Positions 22,049 through 32,168 are shown, counted from the first letter of the stretch. The stretch: 64,000 nt of DNA from an uncultured Methanobrevibacter sp. (GCF_902769175.1 NZ_CACXNW010000012.1:1-64000); one strand, 5' to 3'. A program made the numbers and translations. The notes: generated by a model from the letters alone, not told the origin.

Positions 22049-23266
22049 TTATAATAATTTAGATTGTTCAAAGTGTATTGTATCAAATTTTTTCACCCTT
22101 TCAGGCAAGTCAATATAATGGTCTAGCTTTAGTCTGTTTAATTTTCCCAAGTCTTCCTTAGGAACATATAGGCAAATGTCTGCTGAATTGAATCTTGCAC
22201 TGCTTAATGCTCCTACAATGCTTGAGATTTCATTTAAATGGTATAGGTTCTCTCCAAATGAAACCCATGTTTTCATCTCATCAAATCTTGGATACTCAGG
22301 AATGCTTAAGATGACATAGTTTCTATCTAAGTTGAAATCTTCGCTGATTTCCTCTTCAGCCTTATGCAATTTGTCCTTTTCAATCTTAAATATCTTTTCA
22401 GGTGTGTCAAAACTATTGACTGCCTCAGATTTAGCTACCTTCAGAAGATTCCTGTTGTCAATCCTTTGCATAATGTCTCTTGAAAATCCTTCAGAGCTTC
22501 TGCACATGCTGATCATATCGGAATCGTCGTATTTGTATATCTCATTAGGATTTATTATGTCTTGGCTAATCATATGCCTAAGGCATCTTCTAAACATTGC
22601 ATTGATGATTCTTGTAGTGTGATGCTGATAAACGCTTGGGTACATTAGATAACGAGCAGTCAGTGCAGCTTCAGCAGCTTGAACTCCTTTAATGTCTAAA
22701 ATCAGTTCCCTTTTTAATTTCAAGTTGCTGATGATTCTTTCTGTATCGATTACACCATAAGCCACTCCAGTATAATGGGAATCCCTGATAAGGTAATCCA
22801 TACGGTCCATATCCAATTCTCCAGAGATTATTGGACCTAATTTGCCTTCGCCGTTTATTATGTCAATGATTTCTTTAGTGTCAAATCTTTCGGAAAGTTT
22901 GTCTGCAAGAGAGGTTTCCTTTACAACAATTGCGGTTAGCTCTTCATGAGGAACATCAAATACTGCTTCTGATACATGTGAAAATGGACCATGTCCTGCA
23001 TCGTGCAGTAATCCCGCTATTCTGACCAATTCCTTTTCATCCTCTTCCAATTCCAATTGTTCAGCAAGCTTTGATGCAAGATGCATTGTTCCTATTGAGT
23101 GTTCAAAACGTGAATGGTTTGCTCCAGGATAAATTAAGGAAATGAATCCTAATTGCTTTACTCTTCTTAATCTTTGTAATTGGGGATAATCAAGTACCTC
23201 CACTTCAAAATCAGTTAATGGCAAATTGCCATGTATGCTGTCTCTTATGAATTTTTGGCGTGACAT
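22049..23266 (-). CDS. HD-domain phosphohydrolase (dGTPase-like)
   Basis: Metal-dependent phosphohydrolase of the HD superfamily, about 405 residues. The metal ligands are visible: RFEHSIGTMHLA, LLHDAGHGPFSHVSE and GELDMDRMDYLIRDS. The overall arrangement matches archaeal and Firmicute proteins annotated as HD-superfamily or deoxyguanosinetriphosphate triphosphohydrolase-like; the substrate is not evident. The ATG at 23266 (MSRQKF) is chosen over the GTG at 23275. First gene of the minus-strand group, divergent from the Mop genes across about 570 bases. Confidence 0.85.
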   Translation of the reverse strand: MSRQKFIRDSIHGNLPLTDFEVEVLDYPQLQRLRRVKQLGFISLIYPGANHSRFEHSIGTMHLASKLAEQLELEEDEKELVRIAGLLHDAGHGPFSHVSEAVFDVPHEELTAIVVKETSLADKLSERFDTKEIIDIINGEGKLGPIISGELDMDRMDYLIRDSHYTGVAYGVIDTERIISNLKLKRELILDIKGVQAAEAALTARYLMYPSVYQHHTTRIINAMFRRCLRHMISQDIINPNEIYKYDDSDMISMCRSSEGFSRDIMQRIDNRNLLKVAKSEAVNSFDTPEKIFKIEKDKLHKAEEEISEDFNLDRNYVILSIPEYPRFDEMKTWVSFGENLYHLNEISSIVGALSSARFNSADICLYVPKEDLGKLNRLKLDHYIDLPERVKKFDTIHFEQSKLL

Positions 23267-23275
23267 GTTGACCAC

Positions 23276-23698
23276 TCTTTTTAAAATTAATCAAATCAAT
23301 GATTTCAATATTGATTTTCAATTTTTATTTTTAATTTTTTTTATTTTTTCGTATTTGTTCTTTATTTTTTATTTCACTTTATTCAAATTTTTAAATTTCG
23401 CAATATTCCATAATAATCTAATGATATTTATAAAAAACTTATTAAATAAAGTTTTCTAAAATTTAGATTAATTTTAGCATTTTTATTGATTTTTCAATGA
23501 TTTGATTATAATTTTATGATTTTTTTTAATATTTCAATTATTTTTTAATATTCAACTATAAGCTTAATAATATTTTAATTTCAATATGTTTTTACAATTA
23601 ATTGAACAATTTGTTAATTAGCATAGCTTTTGGTTTTTAAAATGTTTAACCTTGTTACATTAGCTGATTATCGAATAAAAAAAGATTTATTTTATTTA
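23276..23698. other. divergent intergenic region, HD gene and Mop genes
   Basis: Very AT-rich and non-coding. It should hold the promoter for the HD-ubiX-cbiT group. I see no repeat array here. A short open frame at 23226-23459 is antisense to the HD gene start and Phe-rich, and is not supported. Confidence 0.4.
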
Positions 23699-23725
23699 TC
23701 GATATGTATATTATATGGTAATCGA
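23699..23725 (+). promoter_or_regulatory. palindromic candidate operator upstream of Mop genes
   Basis: A 27-base interrupted palindrome: TCGAT and ATCGA outer arms, ATAT/ATAT inner arms around a central T. It lies about 30 bases upstream of a TATA-like ATTTAAAT (about 23756-23763) and about 115 bases before the first Mop gene. Given the genes, a ModE/TunR-like molybdate or tungstate regulator is a reasonable guess, but no such regulator is in the window. Confidence 0.45.
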
Positions 23726-23784
23726 AAAAAACTATTTTTATCTATTTATAGTAATATTTAAATACTAAAAAGAACTATTATAAT

Positions 23785-23808
23785 ATATGCAATTTTCGAA
23801 TTGCATAT
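23785..23808 (+). other. perfect stem-loop with TTCG loop in Mop leader
   Basis: ATATGCAATT-TTCG-AATTGCATAT: a 10-bp perfect stem closed by a TTCG tetraloop. It lies between the predicted TATA box and the first Mop start codon, so it would be in the 5' leader RNA. It could stabilise the transcript or act as a binding site for the gene product or a regulator. Confidence 0.55.
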
Positions 23809-23838
23809 TTTAAGTAAAATTCATATCGAGGTATAATT

Positions 23839-24045
23839 ATGGAAATTAGTGCAAGAAACGGATTAACCGGAAAAGTAGCAGACGTAAAATTAGGTGAAGT
23901 AATGACAAGTATAAAGATTGAAGTAACCGAACCTGGTGTAATCACTGCTGTTATCACAAGAGAATCTGCTGAAGAATTAGGTTTAAAAGAAGGAGACGAA
24001 GTAAAAGCTATTATCAAATCTACTGAAGTTATGGTAGCTAAATAG
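23839..24045 (+). CDS. molbindin-like Mop domain protein 1
   Basis: 68 residues forming a single Mop (TOBE-like) domain: SARNGLTGKV near the N-terminus, EVMTSIKIEV, ITAVITRESAEELGL and GDEVKAIIKSTEVMVAK. Single-Mop proteins assemble as hexamers that bind molybdate or tungstate oxyanions in the cytoplasm and buffer metal supply. GAGGT ribosome-binding site precedes the ATG. A paralog of the same length follows 56 bases later, and the final 17 residues of the two are identical. Confidence 0.92.
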   Translation: MEISARNGLTGKVADVKLGEVMTSIKIEVTEPGVITAVITRESAEELGLKEGDEVKAIIKSTEVMVAK

Positions 24046-24101
24046 ATTTTCTACTTTAACGATTTTATTTAAATAAATATTTTTAATTTAATGGTGATAT
24101 A

Positions 24102-24308
24102 ATGGAAATTAGTGCTAGAAATGGAATCAAAGGTACCGTTGAAAGTGTAAAATTAGGTGCTGTAATGGCAAGCATTAAAATAAAAGTAGAAGATCCAGCT
24201 TTAATTACTGCAGCAATTACTAAAGAATCTGTTGAAGATTTAGAAATAGCTGTTGGTGATGAAGTAAAAGCTATTATCAAATCTACTGAAGTTATGGTAG
24301 CTAAATAG
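24102..24308 (+). CDS. molbindin-like Mop domain protein 2
   Basis: 68-residue single Mop domain, tandem paralog of the preceding gene (SARNGIKGTV, AVMASIKIKV, ITAAITKESVEDLEI, then the shared C-terminal GDEVKAIIKSTEVMVAK). GGTGAT serves as ribosome-binding site. The identical DNA at the two 3' ends points to recent duplication or gene conversion. The divergent middle could give the pair different oxyanion preference or allow mixed oligomers; neither can be shown from the sequence. Confidence 0.92.
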   Translation: MEISARNGIKGTVESVKLGAVMASIKIKVEDPALITAAITKESVEDLEIAVGDEVKAIIKSTEVMVAK

Positions 24309-24743
24309 ATTTATTCTATTTACTTTATCAACTTTTTAAAATTAGTTTTATAGTATTTAGTTAGTTTTAATGGAATATCATATTATAATTTATTTTTAAT
24401 TATTTAATAGGATTATTCAATTAAAATAAGTTTTATGTATTTATAGATTTTTAGATCTATCTTTTTTTAATATTTTTTAATTTCAAGTATGCTCATTTTT
24501 AAAAGTCTTTTAATCTTTTTTTTTAATTTTAATTCAAATCTTTTTAAAAGTCTTTTAATCTTTTTTTTAATTTTAACTCAAATCTTTTTAAAAGTCTCAA
24601 ATCTTTTTTTTTTAAGGTAAAATCTTTTTTAAAAATAGTATTTTATGTTTTTAGAATAAAAGAAATTTTAAGTATTAATATTATTATAATGTAATATTTT
24701 TAGTTTTTTAGTTTTTTTTTAAAAAAAATAGTGGAAAGAGGAA
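24309..24743. repeat. intergenic region with 44-45 bp tandem repeat
   Basis: Non-coding gap between convergent Mop and moaE genes. The central part (about 24501-24610) holds two and a half copies of a unit starting AAAAGTCTTTTAATC and ending CAAATCTTTTT (starts near 24501, 24546 and 24590). T-rich units probably act as terminators from either side. No gene seen in the rest. Confidence 0.75.
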
Positions 24744-25181
24744 TTAACCTCCAGCCATAATCACTTTTGTTCCTTCATTGGAAAGCTCTTCTTTTTTAAA
24801 GTCGATTTCATGTTTTACTCTTTCAATAACTTCAGTAAGAGCATCTAAGGTTTCTCCTCTATGAGGACCAAGAACAACCACTAAAAACAATTGGTCTCCT
24901 GTGTAAAACTCTCCAATGTAATGGATTACGCTTATTTCAAATACTCCATGTTTGACTTTAGCTGTTTCTACAATTGATTCAATTTCAGCTAATCCCTTTT
25001 CCTTATCTGGAAGACTTAAGGTAAGTTTGTCTACAGTTTTATTTTCTTCAGTACCTCTTACAATTCCTTCAAAACTGTAAATGGCTCCTGCTTCATCTAC
25101 TCTTTGTGATTTTTTTATCTCTTCAATTAAATCTCCAATAGTAAAGTATTCTTCATCTTTTTCTACAATTTTAATTACCAT
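24744..25181 (-). CDS. moaE: molybdopterin synthase catalytic subunit MoaE
   Basis: Transfers sulfur from MoaD thiocarboxylate to precursor Z (cPMP) to form molybdopterin. 145 residues, normal length. Motifs: GAIYSFEGIVRGTEE, the HYIGE segment, VVVLGPHRGETLDAL and the Lys-rich catalytic region IDFKKEEL near the C-terminus. The start is supported by GGATGATAAA directly before the ATG. It belongs functionally with mobA and the Mop genes nearby, though on the opposite strand to both. Confidence 0.92.
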   Translation of the reverse strand: MVIKIVEKDEEYFTIGDLIEEIKKSQRVDEAGAIYSFEGIVRGTEENKTVDKLTLSLPDKEKGLAEIESIVETAKVKHGVFEISVIHYIGEFYTGDQLFLVVVLGPHRGETLDALTEVIERVKHEIDFKKEELSNEGTKVIMAGG

Positions 25182-25333
25182 TTTATCATCCTAATTTAAA
25201 AAAATATTTAATAAATATAATTAAGTTTTAACTTAAAGATATTTTGTCTATTTTTATTAATATATTTAATTTATTGGCTAATAAATATAACTATTGTTAT
25301 AAAATTATCCTAAAAAAATAGAAATTGTATGAA

Positions 25334-26304
<971 letters not shown>

Positions 26305-26320
26305 GAAAAGTTTATATGTT
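26305..26320 (+). promoter_or_regulatory. TATA box placing cofH as a leaderless mRNA
   Basis: AAAAGTTTATATG contains a TATA element (about 26310-26317) centred only about 28 bases upstream of the cofH ATG at 26342. The transcription start would then fall at or next to the ATG. No Shine-Dalgarno sequence precedes the start, which fits leaderless translation. Confidence 0.55.
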
Positions 26321-26341
26321 ATATAGAACTGATTTAAAATT

Positions 26342-27463
26342 ATGAACAATAGAATTAATGTGGCATCCAAAACTAAGAAAATATTAGATAGTGCTTTTGA
26401 TGAGCCTATCTCAGTTGAAGATGGGAATTACTTAATGAATCTAAAGGGTTCAGAAATCTATCCGCTTTTAGCTACTGCAGATGCAGTTCGTGAAGAGATA
26501 GTTGGGGATAAGGTTAGCTTTATCAATAACTGCAACATTAACTTTACAAACATCTGTCATGTCCGTTGTGGATTTTGTGCTTTTGGCAAGGATCCAGATG
26601 ATCCTGAAGCTTACCTTCTGGATGATGAAGGCATTTTGGAGAAAGCTGAAGGTGGCTATCGTGATGGAGCTCGTGAATTCACTGTAATGGGTGGAGTGCT
26701 TGAAGATGCAACAGTTGACTATTATGAGCATATTCTAAAACTTCTCAAGTCTCATTATCCTAAAGTTGAGATTCATGGATTTTCACCAACCATGATTAGA
26801 GATGCTGCATTAAATAGTGAAATGCCAGTAGATGAGGCATTTAAGGTATTGAAAAAGGCAGGTTTGGATACTTTGCCTGGAACTGCAGCTGAAATATTGA
26901 CAGATAGGTCAAGAGAGATAATCTGTCCAAAAAAGGTAACTACACAGGAATGGATTGATGTAGTGAAAATAGCTCAAAAGGCAGGAATAACCGGTTCTGC
27001 AACTATGATGTATGGTCATATAGAGACTATTGAAGAGAGAGTTGAGCATTTGGATATTCTAAGACAGATTCAACTTGATACATGCGGTTTCAATGAATTC
27101 ATTCCTATGACATTTATGCATGAGCACTCACCAATATTCCTTGAAGGTCAAAGGGATTTGGGAGCAACTGGAAGTCAAGACCTTAAGCTTTATGCAGTGG
27201 CAAGACTAATGTTTAGGGACATAATTCCAAACATTCAAATTTCCTGGGTAAAATTAGGTTTCAGATTTTCACAAGTGGCTCTTATGGCTGGTGGAAATGA
27301 TTTAGGTGGAACTTTAGGTGGCGATGAATTATCTGCAGCTTCTGGAGCTCCAGATGGTGTGAATGCAAGTATTAGAGACCTAACTAAATTAATTAAAAAC
27401 TTAGGTAGGGAACCTATAGAAAGGAACTCTATGTATACTGAGTTTTACCCTGTTGAATTTTAA
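26342..27463 (+). CDS. cofH: FO synthase subunit 2 (CofH)
   Basis: Radical-SAM enzyme that joins tyrosine to the ribitylamino-uracil precursor in synthesis of FO, the deazaflavin chromophore of coenzyme F420. 373 residues. The iron-sulfur motif C-x3-C-x2-C is Cys72, Cys76 and Cys79 (ICHVRCGFCAF). CofH-like features include FTVMGGV, EIHGFSPTM, LPGTAAEIL, and the C-terminal GGNDLGGTLGGDELSAASG. CofG is not adjacent. It appears leaderless (TATA about 28 bases before ATG, no ribosome-binding site). Confidence 0.92.
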   Translation: MNNRINVASKTKKILDSAFDEPISVEDGNYLMNLKGSEIYPLLATADAVREEIVGDKVSFINNCNINFTNICHVRCGFCAFGKDPDDPEAYLLDDEGILEKAEGGYRDGAREFTVMGGVLEDATVDYYEHILKLLKSHYPKVEIHGFSPTMIRDAALNSEMPVDEAFKVLKKAGLDTLPGTAAEILTDRSREIICPKKVTTQEWIDVVKIAQKAGITGSATMMYGHIETIEERVEHLDILRQIQLDTCGFNEFIPMTFMHEHSPIFLEGQRDLGATGSQDLKLYAVARLMFRDIIPNIQISWVKLGFRFSQVALMAGGNDLGGTLGGDELSAASGAPDGVNASIRDLTKLIKNLGREPIERNSMYTEFYPVEF

Positions 27464-27490
27464 TTTTTTTATTTTTTCATTTAAATTTTT

Positions 27491-27665
27491 TTCTAAAATT
27501 CAACTCCTTTTTTCATTTAAAATATTTTTTTCTATAATTTAACTCCTTTTTTTCATTTAAAATATTTTTTTCTATAATTTAACTCCTTTTTTTCATTTAA
27601 AATATTTTTTTTTCTATAATTTAACTCCTTTTTTTTATTTAAAATATTTTTTTCTATAATTCAAC
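27491..27665. repeat. tandem repeat derived from a gene 3' end
   Basis: A unit of about 53 bases (TTTCATTTAAAATATTTTTTT plus CTATAATTTAACTCC) is repeated about four times, ending inside the neighbouring DUF447 gene. CTATAATTCAACTCC at 27654-27668 is that gene's own last codons and stop on the minus strand (GGA GTT GAA TTA TAG), so the array repeats the 3' end of a coding sequence into the gap. Confidence 0.8.
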
Positions 27666-28292
27666 TCCCATTTCGATTAATCTTTTCTTTAAATCATTCA
27701 TTGCTTCTTTTACATCATCCTCTGCAACTACATCAATCAGCCTTTCATTTTCCTTGAACTTTTTGATGTATTCATCCTTTTTCTCATCATCGATGATATC
27801 AATTCTTGAATAGTCAACAAGAGATTCTAAAAATGCAAAGATTCCTCTGTTAAGAGCTTTTGTTCCTGGCTTATTGATTATGATCTTAATGGATTCTGCA
27901 TTGATAATGCTGAACATAGCACCATCATTTACATGGTCCTTGCCTATTTCCTTATCTTCAATTGATTTTACAAGTGCTATGAAGTATGCATCTGCATTTT
28001 TCATATAAACTATGTCATCATCACGAACAAACTCATCTTCCTCTAAATTGCCATATAATGAACGTGCAAAGACACTTGGATCGCTTGTAATGTTTACTAC
28101 AAAAATGCCGGTTTCCCTAATGTTTTCCAATGTTTTGCTTCCTTCGAATATGCGAGCAAGAACTGCATAGTCATCTACACATTTCAATCCTATTGGGGCT
28201 GCATCCATTTCACCTGCCTTATTCATGGTGGTATAGATGGTTTCATATTTTCCTCCAGCCTTAATTCTAATGCTTTCTAAACTAAATGACAT
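27654..28292 (-). CDS. DUF447 family protein (flavin-reductase-like fold)
   Basis: 212 residues; begins MSFSLESIRIKAGGKYETIYTTMNKAG with AAPIG, FVVNITSDPSVFARSLYGNL and a charged C-terminal third. The pattern follows the DUF447 family, related to FMN-binding split-barrel proteins. The family function is not established; a flavin-dependent role is inferred. Ribosome-binding site GGAG precedes the start. Its last codons are part of a downstream tandem repeat. Confidence 0.75.
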   Translation of the reverse strand: MSFSLESIRIKAGGKYETIYTTMNKAGEMDAAPIGLKCVDDYAVLARIFEGSKTLENIRETGIFVVNITSDPSVFARSLYGNLEEDEFVRDDDIVYMKNADAYFIALVKSIEDKEIGKDHVNDGAMFSIINAESIKIIINKPGTKALNRGIFAFLESLVDYSRIDIIDDEKKDEYIKKFKENERLIDVVAEDDVKEAMNDLKKRLIEMGVEL

Positions 28293-28640
28293 GTTTTATC
28301 TCCTTTTTTATATTTTAATTATTTTAAAATTTATTGATTGCTTAGAATCTTTTTAATATTTTTTAGTGATATTTTATAAATTTTTATTTTTATATTTAAT
28401 TATTTTTTTATGTATAGTTAACTATTTATGAAAATTAAAACTAATTTTTAAGAGTTTAATTATGATATAACAATTAAATAATAGTTTTTAATTAATATAA
28501 ACCTAAAATATTTATATATGATAAGAATAAATCATTATTTGTGGTTAAAATTAAATTTAAATTATTTACATTGATTTTTTTTATTTGATTTAATGAAAAA
28601 CGGTTTTAATTTGAATATTAAATATAATTTTGATTAAATG
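28293..28640 (+). promoter_or_regulatory. divergent promoter region
   Basis: Non-coding, 358 bases between divergent genes. AAAATATTTATATATG around 28507-28520 is a good TATA candidate for the plus-strand gene starting at 28652, which would leave a leader of about 110 bases. No repeat array is visible. Confidence 0.4.
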
Positions 28641-28651
28641 GAGGAAAAAAG

Positions 28652-29083
28652 ATGTATGAATTTAGAAAAAAGGAAAAATCATTAGATAATTCAGAAATAA
28701 TGTTGTCTAATACCATTTATTGTGAAAATGATAAATTCAGTCCGGAATTAATAAATCCTAATGAAATTTGCAATTATATTGAAAAAAATTATGAAATGGA
28801 AGGTTTAGTAAATGAAACTTTAAGATTAGTAAATACATATTTTCCAAATTCAAAAAATTATTTGCATTTAGTCAATGATCCGGAATTTGAAAATCTTAGC
28901 AATTTAGTAATTTATATAATCAATGAAGAAAAGTCATTAGAAGCTAATCATAGTCTATATAAATTATTTTTAAAGGATTTTAACAATTTAAGAGAATCTT
29001 ATCTGAATCTATGGAAAAATTTGATTATATTGCTTAAATCCAATGAGATTTTTTGTAAAAAATTAAAGGAATTGGAAAATTAA
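28652..29083 (+). CDS. hypothetical protein, 143 residues
   Basis: Not recognised. GGAGG lies about six bases upstream of the ATG, which supports it as a real gene. The protein is acidic to neutral, mainly helical in appearance and without membrane segments, signal peptide or metal-binding Cys pairs. It stands between the DUF447 gene and atwA with gaps on both sides, so neighbours give no strong hint. Confidence 0.6.
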   Translation: MYEFRKKEKSLDNSEIMLSNTIYCENDKFSPELINPNEICNYIEKNYEMEGLVNETLRLVNTYFPNSKNYLHLVNDPEFENLSNLVIYIINEEKSLEANHSLYKLFLKDFNNLRESYLNLWKNLIILLKSNEIFCKKLKELEN

Positions 29084-29259
29084 TTACTTGAATGGATTTT
29101 TTCACTTCTTGCTTTTTTAAGTAAAATATTTTTGAAAAGGTTTTAAATATAGGTACTTATAATATTATACTATGTATAAATGTTTTAATAAGTAATTAAT
29201 AAATCAATTAATTATTCTAATTAAATAATAATCATTTTAAAAATTTAAATCGTGGTAAA

Positions 29260-30981
29260 ATGATAAGTATTAAAAATCTTACTAAATCATATGAATTAGC
29301 TAACGGGGAAAAAGTAATAGCCCTAAATAATATTAATCTTGATGTTAAAGAAGGAGAGATTGTAGGTATTTTAGGAACAAGCGGTTCTGGAAAGACAACT
29401 CTTTTGAGAATTTTAAGAGGGGTGGAAAAATTCGATGAAGGTGAAGTTAGAGTAGATAGATACACCTTAAAGCCTGATTCCTCTCAATTTTATTTCAATC
29501 AAGTCAAAAAGGAAACTGCAATTCACTTGCAAAGGTCCTTTGGTATTTGGCCTGAAACTGCATTAGATAATGTTGTAAGAAAATTATATGGTGCCAAATA
29601 TGGTGATGAAGCAGGAACTGATTTTGAATTGGCTCACGATCAGTTTGACAAGGAAGCATATGAAATATTGGATCTTGTAGGTTTAAAGGAAAAATCCGGC
29701 CATTTGGCTTCTGTATTAAGTGGTGGGGAAAAGCAAAGACTCATTATGGCAAGGCAACTTGCAAAAAAACCTAAAGTAATGCTTCTTGATGAGCCTGCTA
29801 CAATGGCATGTCCTAAAACAAAACAGGAAATCTTGGATGCTGTCAAAAAGATAAATGAAGAATTGGGAATCACCATTATTTTAGTGTCTCACTTACCTGA
29901 AATTCATAAGTTCCTTGCTGATAGGGTAATTCTATTGCAGAATGGAGAAATTGCAAAAGAAGGAGATGTTGATGAAATTATAGATGAGTTCCTTTCTGAT
30001 ATTGAAGACCCTATTGACATTGAGCTTGAATCAACTGATGAAACTCTTATAAAAGCATGTGATTTAGATAAAAGATTCTATTTGCTTAAAGGCAAAAACG
30101 TTTTGCATATGAAGGACGTTAGCTTTGAAGTAAAAAGAGGAAATGTCCTTGCTTTGGTAGGTCCAAGTGGTGCAGGAAAGACAATTCTTCTTCGTATGTT
30201 AGGTGGTATGGATGTACCTGATGAAGGTGATGTCATATTCAAGCTTGAAAAGGAAGAGGATGGAGAAACTGTAACCAAATGGATAGACATTAGAAAAGCA
30301 AGCCTTGATAGGATGGAAGTCAGAAGAAACTTAGGTTTCATGCATCAGGAATTTGCATTGGATTACTGGGCAACTGTTCAAAGTCAATTAGCTGTTAAAT
30401 TAGGATATAAAAGATGGGATATGGTTCAAGAAGCTAAAGCAAGAGCTAAGGAAGAAGGCTTGCCAGATATACTCCTTGATGCATTATATCAATTAACAGA
30501 CCTTCCAGAAAGGGAAGCAAAAGCCCGTCTTGAACAAATAGGACTTGAACCAAGCATTTTAGATGAGTTATTCCCTAAATTCCCTGAAACTGAAATCAAG
30601 GAACAAGTTGAAGACTTGTTTGAAGCTCTTGACTTGCCTTTGGACATTTTAGGAAGAAAATCCTTTGAATTATCTGGTGGTCAAAAGGTAAGGGCTATGC
30701 TTGCTCTTGTTCTTGTCTCTAAACCAGACATTTTGCTTTTAGATGAGCCATTTGGAGACTTGGATCCAAAAACCTTAAGAACAGTTACAAACTCACTTAA
30801 GAAAATATGCAAAGAGTTTGGAACCACTATCGTAATGGTTTCACATAATACAGACTTCATTAGGGAATTAAGTAATAGGGCAATATTCATTGACCAAGGA
30901 TTGCTTAAGGATGACACTGAAGATGTTGACAGATTAGTGGATGACTTTATTGGATTCTGTAAAGCTGATTACTTAATGTAA
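29260..30981 (+). CDS. atwA: methyl-coenzyme M reductase system component A2 (AtwA)
   Basis: Soluble ATPase with two ABC domains that supports ATP-dependent reductive activation of methyl-coenzyme M reductase, the last step of methanogenesis. 573 residues. Domain 1: Walker A GTSGSGKTT (about 39-47), signature LSGGEKQ (about 153), Walker B MLLDEPATMACPKTKQE; that last motif is typical of component A2. Domain 2: Walker A GPSGAGKT (about 302-310), signature LSGGQK (about 470), Walker B LLLDEPFGDLDPK. No membrane segments and no permease nearby, as expected. Appears monocistronic and intact. Confidence 0.93.
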   Translation: MISIKNLTKSYELANGEKVIALNNINLDVKEGEIVGILGTSGSGKTTLLRILRGVEKFDEGEVRVDRYTLKPDSSQFYFNQVKKETAIHLQRSFGIWPETALDNVVRKLYGAKYGDEAGTDFELAHDQFDKEAYEILDLVGLKEKSGHLASVLSGGEKQRLIMARQLAKKPKVMLLDEPATMACPKTKQEILDAVKKINEELGITIILVSHLPEIHKFLADRVILLQNGEIAKEGDVDEIIDEFLSDIEDPIDIELESTDETLIKACDLDKRFYLLKGKNVLHMKDVSFEVKRGNVLALVGPSGAGKTILLRMLGGMDVPDEGDVIFKLEKEEDGETVTKWIDIRKASLDRMEVRRNLGFMHQEFALDYWATVQSQLAVKLGYKRWDMVQEAKARAKEEGLPDILLDALYQLTDLPEREAKARLEQIGLEPSILDELFPKFPETEIKEQVEDLFEALDLPLDILGRKSFELSGGQKVRAMLALVLVSKPDILLLDEPFGDLDPKTLRTVTNSLKKICKEFGTTIVMVSHNTDFIRELSNRAIFIDQGLLKDDTEDVDRLVDDFIGFCKADYLM

Positions 30982-31217
30982 TCAGTATTTTATTTAATTA
31001 TTTTAATTTTTAAATTATTTTAATAAATTTAATCATTTTAATTTTTAAATTAATTTAAAAAATTTATTATTTTAATATTTTTAATTATTTTAAATAGATT
31101 AAATAGTTTGAATATTTTTAATTATTAATTGTTTTTAATTTTTTTATTTTTTAAAATTCAATAAAATGATTTTTTATAATCAATTAAATAGTAATTTTTT
31201 CTTTTAAAGATGATAAT

Positions 31218-31628
31218 ATGTTTAAGAATATTTTAGTTGCTAGTGATGGTTCCAAATGTGGAGATAATGCTGTAGATTTAGCCATTGATTTGGCAAGCAA
31301 ATATGGTGCAAAAATCTCTGCTTTATATGTAATGGATTTTGGCCTTGATTTCACATATGATGACATGGATGATGCTGGTGGAGCAGTTTTGGATGATATT
31401 ACAGCTAAAGGAAAGGAAAATGATGTAGTTGTAGTGGAGCATATCATCACTGCAGATCCTATTCAAGACATGGCAACCATGATTAGAAAAATAAATCCAG
31501 ATATTGCTGTTTTTGGAGCATTTGGCAAATCAACAGAAAAGGAAGAAAACATTGATTACTCTAAGATAGGAAGTGTAGCAAAAAATGCATTGAAAGTTTC
31601 TAAGGTTCCTGTAATCTTAGTTAAATAA
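31218..31628 (+). CDS. universal stress protein (UspA family)
   Basis: 136 residues of Usp fold: N-terminal ILVASDGSKCGDNAVDLAIDLA, then a C-terminal GAFGKS...SKIGSVAKNALKVSKVPVILVK that resembles the ATP-binding G-x2-G-x9-G-(S/T) pattern. Likely a cytoplasmic nucleotide-binding stress protein. The following genes (rubredoxins, ferritin) concern redox and iron, so an oxidative-stress theme is plausible, though a 300-base gap separates them. Confidence 0.88.
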   Translation: MFKNILVASDGSKCGDNAVDLAIDLASKYGAKISALYVMDFGLDFTYDDMDDAGGAVLDDITAKGKENDVVVVEHIITADPIQDMATMIRKINPDIAVFGAFGKSTEKEENIDYSKIGSVAKNALKVSKVPVILVK

Positions 31629-31936
31629 TTATACTATTCATTTTTTCTTTTTTTCTATTTTTATTTGATTTTAATGTTCATAATGCTTTTTTGTATTTTT
31701 TCTATTTTTTTCTAATAATTAATTTTAATTTTTTTAATTTTATTTTCTCTTTCTGCTCTTTATTTAATTTTCTCCAAGGAAAATCAGTTTTTAGCATTAA
31801 TTCCAGCATTGTTCAATTCTTTTATTAAATCAATTATTACTTTTCAATCTTTAATAAAATAAGTTGTAATAAAATAAAACATTTTATATATCATTAATAG
31901 CATAAATATTATTAATTATTTATTGGAGGTAAAATC
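31629..31936 (+). promoter_or_regulatory. T-rich gap with rubredoxin promoter
   Basis: The first 200 bases are T-rich and probably terminate the Usp gene. TTTTATATAT (about 31882-31891) is a good TATA box about 50 bases before the rubredoxin start, leaving a short leader with GGAGGT as ribosome-binding site. No other gene. Confidence 0.55.
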
Positions 31937-32095
31937 ATGGCAGAATACAAATGTACTGTTTGTGGATACATATTTGACACTGAAAAAGTCGAATCAAGAA
32001 GAGATGTTGCTCCAGGAACTGCTTGGGATGACGTACCTGAAGATTTCAAATGTCCTTTATGCGGTGCTATCAAAAGAATGTTCAGAGAACAATAA
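31937..32095 (+). CDS. rubredoxin 1
   Basis: 52 residues: Cys6-x2-Cys9 (CTVCGY) and Cys39-x2-Cys42 (CPLCGA), the four ligands of a single Fe(SCys)4 centre, with the usual DDVPEDFKCPLCG segment. Small cytoplasmic electron carrier, likely donating to rubrerythrin, flavodiiron protein or similar oxygen-scavenging enzymes. GGAGGT ribosome-binding site. A longer open frame overlapping in another phase is a shadow. First gene of a rubredoxin-rubredoxin-ferritin series. Confidence 0.95.
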   Translation: MAEYKCTVCGYIFDTEKVESRRDVAPGTAWDDVPEDFKCPLCGAIKRMFREQ

Positions 32096-32168
32096 ATTCT
32101 TAGATTTTTAAATTGAATCTTATGCATACTGATTTTTATTTTTTTAAATTCTAAAAAAAGGTGAAAAT

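Noticed and set aside
31923-32111. 62-codon open frame overlapping rubredoxin 1
   Set aside because: Out of frame with the clear four-cysteine rubredoxin that has the GGAGGT site.
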